Origin: Mycolicibacter algericus DSM 45454
Lineage (GTDB): Bacteria; Actinomycetota; Actinomycetes; Mycobacteriales; Mycobacteriaceae
Assembly: GCF_002086455.1 (NCBI RefSeq)
Contig: NZ_MVHC01000024.1
Span: forward strand, 1-57,071
Reading direction: 5' to 3'
DNA: 57,071 bases
Shown: positions 52,957-57,071 of the stretch, one piece after another
Layout: each line of letters starts with the position of its first letter
Position numbering within the stretch: the stretch's first letter is position 1
Notes under the pieces: model-generated
Seen by the model: the letters and a program-made list of their open reading frames with translations, nothing else
The model's database searches: none
Told to the model about the DNA's origin: nothing
Made by a program: the position numbers and the translations under genes

Positions 52957-53889
52957 TCACTGTCCCCGCCAGCCGGTCACCGGCAGCCGGAATTTGCGCA
53001 CCAGCCGGTCGGTGAACGGGGAGCTGCCCAGCCGCGCCCACTTGACCGGTCTACCGCCTCGCTGCACCTCGAGCCGACCGCCGGCCGGCACCAACATCTT
53101 GCGGCGGCCGTCGCAGAACACCAGCGCGTTGTGTCCGTCGCTTTCAACCTCGATCGCGATCGTCGAGTCGGGGCTGGTCACCATCGGCCGGGCGAACAGC
53201 GCGTGAGCGTTGTTGGGCACCACCAGGATGGCGTCCAGGTCGGGCCAGAGCACCGGCCCACCCGCGGAGAACGCGTAGGCGGTGGACCCGGTCGGCGTCG
53301 ACACCAGCACGCCGTCGCAGCCGAACGTCGACACCGGCCTGCCGTCGACCTCGAGGACGACACCGAGGACGCCCAGCCGGGGACCCTTCTCCATGCTGGC
53401 CTCGTTGAGCGCCCATCCGCGGTCGACGATCTCCCCGTCGGCGCGCACCACGACGTCGAGCGTCATCCGGTCCTCGACTCGGTAATCGCGGGCGATGACG
53501 TGGTCGAGGACCCCGTCGATGTGGTCGGCCTCGGCCTCGGCCAGGAACCCGATCCGGCCGAGGTTGACCCCCAGCACCGGGATGTCGGCGGTGCGGGCCA
53601 GTTCGGCGGCCCGCAGGAAGCTGCCGTCGCCGCCGAGCACCAGCACCAGCTCGCAGCCCTCGGCGGCCCGGTTGTCCGGGTCCACCACATCGATCTCGAC
53701 TCCGAGGTCGCGCATGTCGTCGGGCGCCAGATGCAGCGAGCCTTTGTCGACGGCCTCGGCGGTCAGCACCCGCAGCGTGATGCCGTGGTCGCCCAACACC
53801 TTCTCGACACGGCGGGCGGTGTCGGTGGCTTCTTCCCGCCCGGTGTGCACCACCAACAGGACGGTGCGCTCGCCGTTCCCGCTATTCAC
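52957..53889 (-). CDS. nadK: NAD kinase
   Basis: 310 residues; phosphorylates NAD to NADP. GGDGSFLRAAE carries the GGDG catalytic motif (about residue 80), NLGRIGFLAEA and the glycine-rich STPTGSTAYAFSAGGP follow, as in all NAD kinases. GTG 53889 overlaps the tlyA stop (GTGA). Corresponds to Rv1695 (ppnK). Confidence 0.96.
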   Translation of the reverse strand: MNSGNGERTVLLVVHTGREEATDTARRVEKVLGDHGITLRVLTAEAVDKGSLHLAPDDMRDLGVEIDVVDPDNRAAEGCELVLVLGGDGSFLRAAELARTADIPVLGVNLGRIGFLAEAEADHIDGVLDHVIARDYRVEDRMTLDVVVRADGEIVDRGWALNEASMEKGPRLGVLGVVLEVDGRPVSTFGCDGVLVSTPTGSTAYAFSAGGPVLWPDLDAILVVPNNAHALFARPMVTSPDSTIAIEVESDGHNALVFCDGRRKMLVPAGGRLEVQRGGRPVKWARLGSSPFTDRLVRKFRLPVTGWRGQ

Positions 53890-54692
53890 TGGGGTCCCTT
53901 CGCGACGGCATCCTGGACAGCTGCATCCAGTGCGTCACCGCTTCGCGGTGCGGCGGCGGCGCGCAGGTGCAGAAAGTACTCGACGTTGCCCGACGGCCCA
54001 GGCAGCGGACTGGCGGTGACCGCGACGGTGCCCCAGCCGAGCTCAGCCGCGCGGTGCGCCACCGACAGCACCGCGTCGGCCCGCAGCCGCGGGTCCGACA
54101 CCACCCCGCCGGCGCCCACCTGCGCTCGTCCCACCTCGAACTGCGGCTTCACCATCGGAACCATATCGGCGTCGGGTGACGCGCAGCCAGCCAGCGCGGG
54201 TAACACGGTGGCCAGCGAGATGAACGACAGGTCGGCGACGATCAGCTCGGCGAGCCCACCGATGATCTGCGGCGTCAGCCCGCGGACATTGGTGCGTTCG
54301 ACCACCACGACGCGCGGATCGGTGCGCAGCGACCAGGCCAACTGGCCATAGCCGACATCGACGGCGACCACCCGGGCCGCGCCGCGGTCCAGCAGCACTT
54401 CGGTGAACCCGCCGGTCGAGGCGCCCGCGTCCAGGCACTGCCGGTCGGCGACGTCGATCCCGAAGGTGTCCAGCGCGCCGATCAGCTTGTGCGCCCCGCG
54501 CGACACCCAGCCGCGTTCGCCGTCGCCCACGACGGCCAGGGCCGCCGAGAGCGTCACGGCGGTCGCCGGTTTCACGGCGGGGATGCCGTCGATGGTGACC
54601 TTGCCGGCGCCGATCAATTCGGCGGCCTGCTGGCGGGATCGCGCCAGTCCGCGCCGGACCAGTTCGGCGTCAACACGCGCGCGCCGCGACAT
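53886..54692 (-). CDS. tlyA: 2'-O-methyltransferase TlyA
   Basis: 268 residues; methylates 16S and 23S rRNA, and its loss gives capreomycin resistance in M. tuberculosis. An N-terminal S4 domain (RVDAELVRRGLARSRQQAAELI) is joined to an FtsJ-like SAM domain with DAGASTGGFTEVLLDRGA, VVAVDVGYGQLAW and DLSFISL. The haemolysin name in some databases is historical. It follows the small protein gene by eight bases. Confidence 0.95.
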   Translation of the reverse strand: MSRRARVDAELVRRGLARSRQQAAELIGAGKVTIDGIPAVKPATAVTLSAALAVVGDGERGWVSRGAHKLIGALDTFGIDVADRQCLDAGASTGGFTEVLLDRGAARVVAVDVGYGQLAWSLRTDPRVVVVERTNVRGLTPQIIGGLAELIVADLSFISLATVLPALAGCASPDADMVPMVKPQFEVGRAQVGAGGVVSDPRLRADAVLSVAHRAAELGWGTVAVTASPLPGPSGNVEYFLHLRAAAAPRSGDALDAAVQDAVAKGPQ

Positions 54693-54700
54693 CGATGCCC

Positions 54701-54877
54701 TCAGCCCTTCTCCACCGACTCCAGCGCGGCGACCAACACCTCGTGGGCCGCTTCGAGCCGCTGCGCCAAGGCGTTGAGATCGCTGTGAGCCGGTAGTTCG
54801 GCCAGCTCGGCTTCCCCGGGCAGCTCGGCCAGCAAGGCCGCGATACGTTCCCGGACATCATCAATCTCACTGTTCAT
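54701..54877 (-). CDS. Small conserved protein (Rv1693-like)
   Basis: 58 residues from ATG 54877, acidic and predicted helical (IDDVRERIAALLAELPGEAEL, LNALAQRLEAAHEVLVAALE). It occupies the place of M. tuberculosis Rv1693 between the phosphatase gene and tlyA. The frame is open to 54889. No motif is recognised; function unknown. Confidence 0.75.
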   Translation of the reverse strand: MNSEIDDVRERIAALLAELPGEAELAELPAHSDLNALAQRLEAAHEVLVAALESVEKG

Positions 54878-54925
54878 GGGTGCCACCAACGCTAGACGAT
54901 GTCAGTTTGAGCCGGTGCGTGCCCC

Positions 54926-56845
54926 TCAGGGCCAGGTGCCGAGCAAGGACCAGTGTTGCAGGGCCTGCGCGGCGGTGTCATCGGCGGACTCGACGGTGAA
55001 CGGGCGCCCGGCCAGATCGGCCTCCGCGACCGCCCCGGCCAGGGCCCGCACGATCGACAGGCCATCAGAGTCGTCTTCCTCGGGCTGCGCCGCGGCCACG
55101 GTGAGCGTCGTGCCGTCCACGCTGATCTGCCATTGCGGCTGCGGACCGATCGCCAGCCCGTCGGCGTCGAGATGTAAGGCCCGCAGGTCGTGGCCGATGT
55201 AGGTGGGCCGCTGCTCGGCGACCGCGCCGACCGCGTCGCGCGCCGAGTTGACGCCGGTGAGCACCATCAGGCTGGGCAGCGCGGCGGCGTTGGCGGCGGC
55301 GATGTCGGTGTCCAGCCGGTCACCGACCACCAGCGGCGCGTAGAACTCGCCGCGGGTCAGCGCCTCGGTGAGCAGCGCCGGACCGGGTTTGCCGGCCACC
55401 TGCGGTTCGGCGTCGGTCGCGGCCCGCAACGCGGCCACCATCGAGCCGTTGCCGGGCAGCAGGCCGCGTTCCGACGGCAGTGTCTTGTCGACGTTGGTGG
55501 TCATCCACATGGCGCCGGCCCTGATCGCCAGCGCCGCCTCGGCCAGCTGCGCCCAGCCGGTCTCGGTGGAGAGCCCCTGCACCACCGCAGCCGGCTCATC
55601 GGAGGCCAGCCGCACCGGTTCCAGTCCGGCGGCGGCGATCTCAGCGGCCAGCGATTCGGTACCCACCACCAGCACTCGTGATCCGGCGGGAAGCTGCTCG
55701 GCCAGCAGATGCGCGGCGATCTGGGCGCTGGTGGCGACATCCTCGGCGGCGGCGGTGAAGCCCAGCCGGTTCAGGTGTGCCGCGACCTCATCGGCGCCAC
55801 GCGAGGAATTGTTGGTGATGAACAGGGCGCGGCTCGGTAGCTCCGCGAGGGTCTCGACGGCGCCGACGGTGGGTTCACCGCCGCGAAACACCGTGCCGTC
55901 GAGATCCAGCAGCAGACAGTCGTATTCGTCTGCCAGGGCCGCGCTGCCGCCGAGCTCGGCGATACGGTCCTCGACGTCGGTGACCCCGTCGACGTCGGCG
56001 GCGGCGGCCCGCAGGAACCATTCCACCGCCTCGGACTCTCGGCCTAGCGCCACCAGCGTCTCGGCATGCGCATAGTGCAGCCGCGCCACCGTCGACCCGG
56101 TGCGGTCGGGATCGACTGCCGGGGTCGAGAGCACCGTCAGCGCCTGCTCCAGCTGGCCCAGGTCGGCGCGCGCCCCGGCGACGACGATCCGCAGTTCGTC
56201 GGCCTCGTCGCCCTCCAGCTGGGCGGCCTCGTCGCCGGCGGCCAGCTCGATCGCCCGCTGCGGCCGGCCCATGCCGCGCTCACAGTCGGCGATCAGCGGC
56301 AACAGCGCGGACTTACTGCCCATGCGGCGTGCCGCCCGCAACTCGGCCAGCGCCTGTGCCCAGTCACCGCAGTGATAGGCGGCGATGCCGACCGCTTCGC
56401 GGACCGCGGTGATCCGCGTCGAGCGGGACCGGGCGGCCCGGGCGTGCCGAAGAGCCGCCGGCGGGTCGTCGTCCAGCAGCATCCCGGCGGCCACCAGATG
56501 ACAGGCGACACCGTCCGCGGTGGCCCGGTTCAGCGTGCTCAGTTCCCGACGCACCTCCGGGGCCAGTTGCTTGGGTTCGATCCCGGGGGGAAGCGGTGGA
56601 TCGTCGTAGCGCGCAGCCGGTTCCGCAGCGGCGGTATGCGGCGGCCGTGAGCCGCCGTCGTGGTCGCGCCGCGGTTGGCTGCGCCGATCCCGATCCGGTC
56701 CGCCGCCTCGGGGCGTGCGCCGCTGATCGCCGGTGGGTGTGCGCCGCTGGTCGCCAGCTCCCCGCCGTTGCTGCGGGCCGCGTTGGTCACGCCCGGCGCC
56801 CCCGCGCGACTGACCACGTCCGCCACTTGCTCTGTTGTCGACCAC
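54926..56845 (-). CDS. TPR-like domain fused to HAD glycerol-3-phosphate phosphatase
   Basis: 639 residues. About 1-80 is an Arg/Gly/Gln-rich low-complexity tail (RGPQQRRGAGDQRR). About 80-300 is a TPR-like helical region resembling Rv1691 (ALRHARAARSRSTRITAVRE, WAQALAELRAARRM, SEAVEWFLRAAA). About 305-639 is a HAD-IIA phosphatase matching Rv1692: motif I DLDGTVFRGG, motif II FITNNSS, Lys in VAGKPGPAL and motif IV VVGDRLDTDI. Rv1692 hydrolyses glycerol-3-phosphate. In M. tuberculosis these are two genes; here no ATG, GTG or TTG lies at the junction, so one chain is made. GAAAGG lies five bases before GTG 56845. Confidence 0.88.
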   Translation of the reverse strand: MVDNRASGGRGQSRGGAGRDQRGPQQRRGAGDQRRTPTGDQRRTPRGGGPDRDRRSQPRRDHDGGSRPPHTAAAEPAARYDDPPLPPGIEPKQLAPEVRRELSTLNRATADGVACHLVAAGMLLDDDPPAALRHARAARSRSTRITAVREAVGIAAYHCGDWAQALAELRAARRMGSKSALLPLIADCERGMGRPQRAIELAAGDEAAQLEGDEADELRIVVAGARADLGQLEQALTVLSTPAVDPDRTGSTVARLHYAHAETLVALGRESEAVEWFLRAAAADVDGVTDVEDRIAELGGSAALADEYDCLLLDLDGTVFRGGEPTVGAVETLAELPSRALFITNNSSRGADEVAAHLNRLGFTAAAEDVATSAQIAAHLLAEQLPAGSRVLVVGTESLAAEIAAAGLEPVRLASDEPAAVVQGLSTETGWAQLAEAALAIRAGAMWMTTNVDKTLPSERGLLPGNGSMVAALRAATDAEPQVAGKPGPALLTEALTRGEFYAPLVVGDRLDTDIAAANAAALPSLMVLTGVNSARDAVGAVAEQRPTYIGHDLRALHLDADGLAIGPQPQWQISVDGTTLTVAAAQPEEDDSDGLSIVRALAGAVAEADLAGRPFTVESADDTAAQALQHWSLLGTWP

Positions 56846-56957
56846 GGAAACCTTTCACCGTAAAACCTCATGTAAGGATACGGCCCGCCGCTAATAGTCC
56901 GGCTACTGCACCGACCCGCGCTCTGGTCACGCGTTTCGGCTCGGGCTGTTGGAAATG

Positions 56958-56990
56958 CCTGTGGCCCCCAATTGTTTTGGGGGCCACAGG
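56958..56990 (-). terminator. rRNA operon terminator
   Basis: Perfect 13-base stem (CCTGTGGCCCCCA / TGGGGGCCACAGG) with a seven-base loop, about ten bases past the 3' end of the 5S gene on the minus strand. Confidence 0.8.
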
Positions 56991-57001
56991 GCTTTATGTT
57001 G

Positions 57002-57071
57002 TGTTCGGCGGTGTCCTACTTTTCCACCCGGTTGGGCAGTATCATCGGCGCTGACAGGCTTAGCTTCCGGG
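57002..57071 (-). rRNA. rrf: 5S rRNA (3' portion; continues beyond window)
   Basis: The minus strand reads CCCGGAAGCTAAGCCTG, GCGCCGATGATACTGCCC, GGGTGGAAAAGTAGGACACC and GCCGAAC, the conserved 3' two thirds of actinobacterial 5S rRNA. The 5' part and the rest of the operon lie to the right of the window. Confidence 0.95.

Noticed and set aside
53886..54692. TlyA as a haemolysin or toxin
   Set aside because: S4 and FtsJ-like SAM motifs show an rRNA methyltransferase.

Overview
The window is GC-rich DNA from a mycobacterium. Proteins at the left edge match the ESX-5 type VII secretion locus (eccB5, eccC5, PE, esxM, esxN, espG5, eccD5, mycP5). The right third keeps the gene order of M. tuberculosis Rv1713 back to Rv1691 (der, cmk, rluB-type synthase, scpB, scpA, parA-like, xerD, NUDIX, pyrG, mctB, steA, recN, nadK, tlyA, glycerol-3-phosphate phosphatase). 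ESX-5 marks the slow-grower lineage. A 5S rRNA gene at the right edge sits where rapid growers carry their second rRNA operon (the tyrS-side rrnB). That mixture suggests a lineage near the M. terrae complex (Mycolicibacter); this placement is an inference, not a direct reading.

Layout. 1-10473, minus strand: a compact ESX-5 core with one PE gene and neither the PPE genes nor cyp143 of the classical locus. Its mycP5 loop runs into PGRS-like repeat DNA at the window edge. 10.9-14.8 kb: two tandem molybdopterin oxidoreductases fused to b561-like membrane domains. 14.8-30.9 kb: mostly single genes, including a NlpC/P60-like cell-wall enzyme, a RecB/Cas4-like nuclease, two secreted DUF732 proteins, topoisomerase IB with an 11-C tract, a flavin oxidoreductase/guanine deaminase/malic enzyme operon, a Pif1-helicase/BRCT fusion, a DJ-1-family protein, TspO and an MpaB-family oxygenase.

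30.9-36.4 kb is the most accessory part. It holds a secreted trypsin-fold protein that has lost its catalytic His and Ser, and directly upstream a 738-residue PGRS protein with a Sec signal peptide instead of a PE domain. Next come a GIY-YIG nuclease-like protein, a broken tyrosine recombinase and a SEFIR-domain protein split by one frameshift, ending at a bidirectional hairpin and tRNA-Pro(GGG). This looks like the remains of a small integrated element with defence-type genes.

36.6-57.1 kb is largely conserved chromosome: a patatin-like protein, then a long minus-strand run of chromosome-segregation, translation, nucleotide and DNA-repair genes with stop/start overlaps. The last large gene fuses the separate M. 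tuberculosis genes Rv1691 (TPR) and Rv1692 (phosphatase). Beyond it lie an rRNA terminator and the 5S gene.

Two window-wide patterns stand out. At least nine genes have a TANNNT -10 box ending 6-7 bases before the start codon, as expected for leaderless mRNAs. Three apparent frameshifts (mycP5, topoisomerase IB, SEFIR protein) all fall in C runs, so sequencing error must be excluded before any is read as biology.
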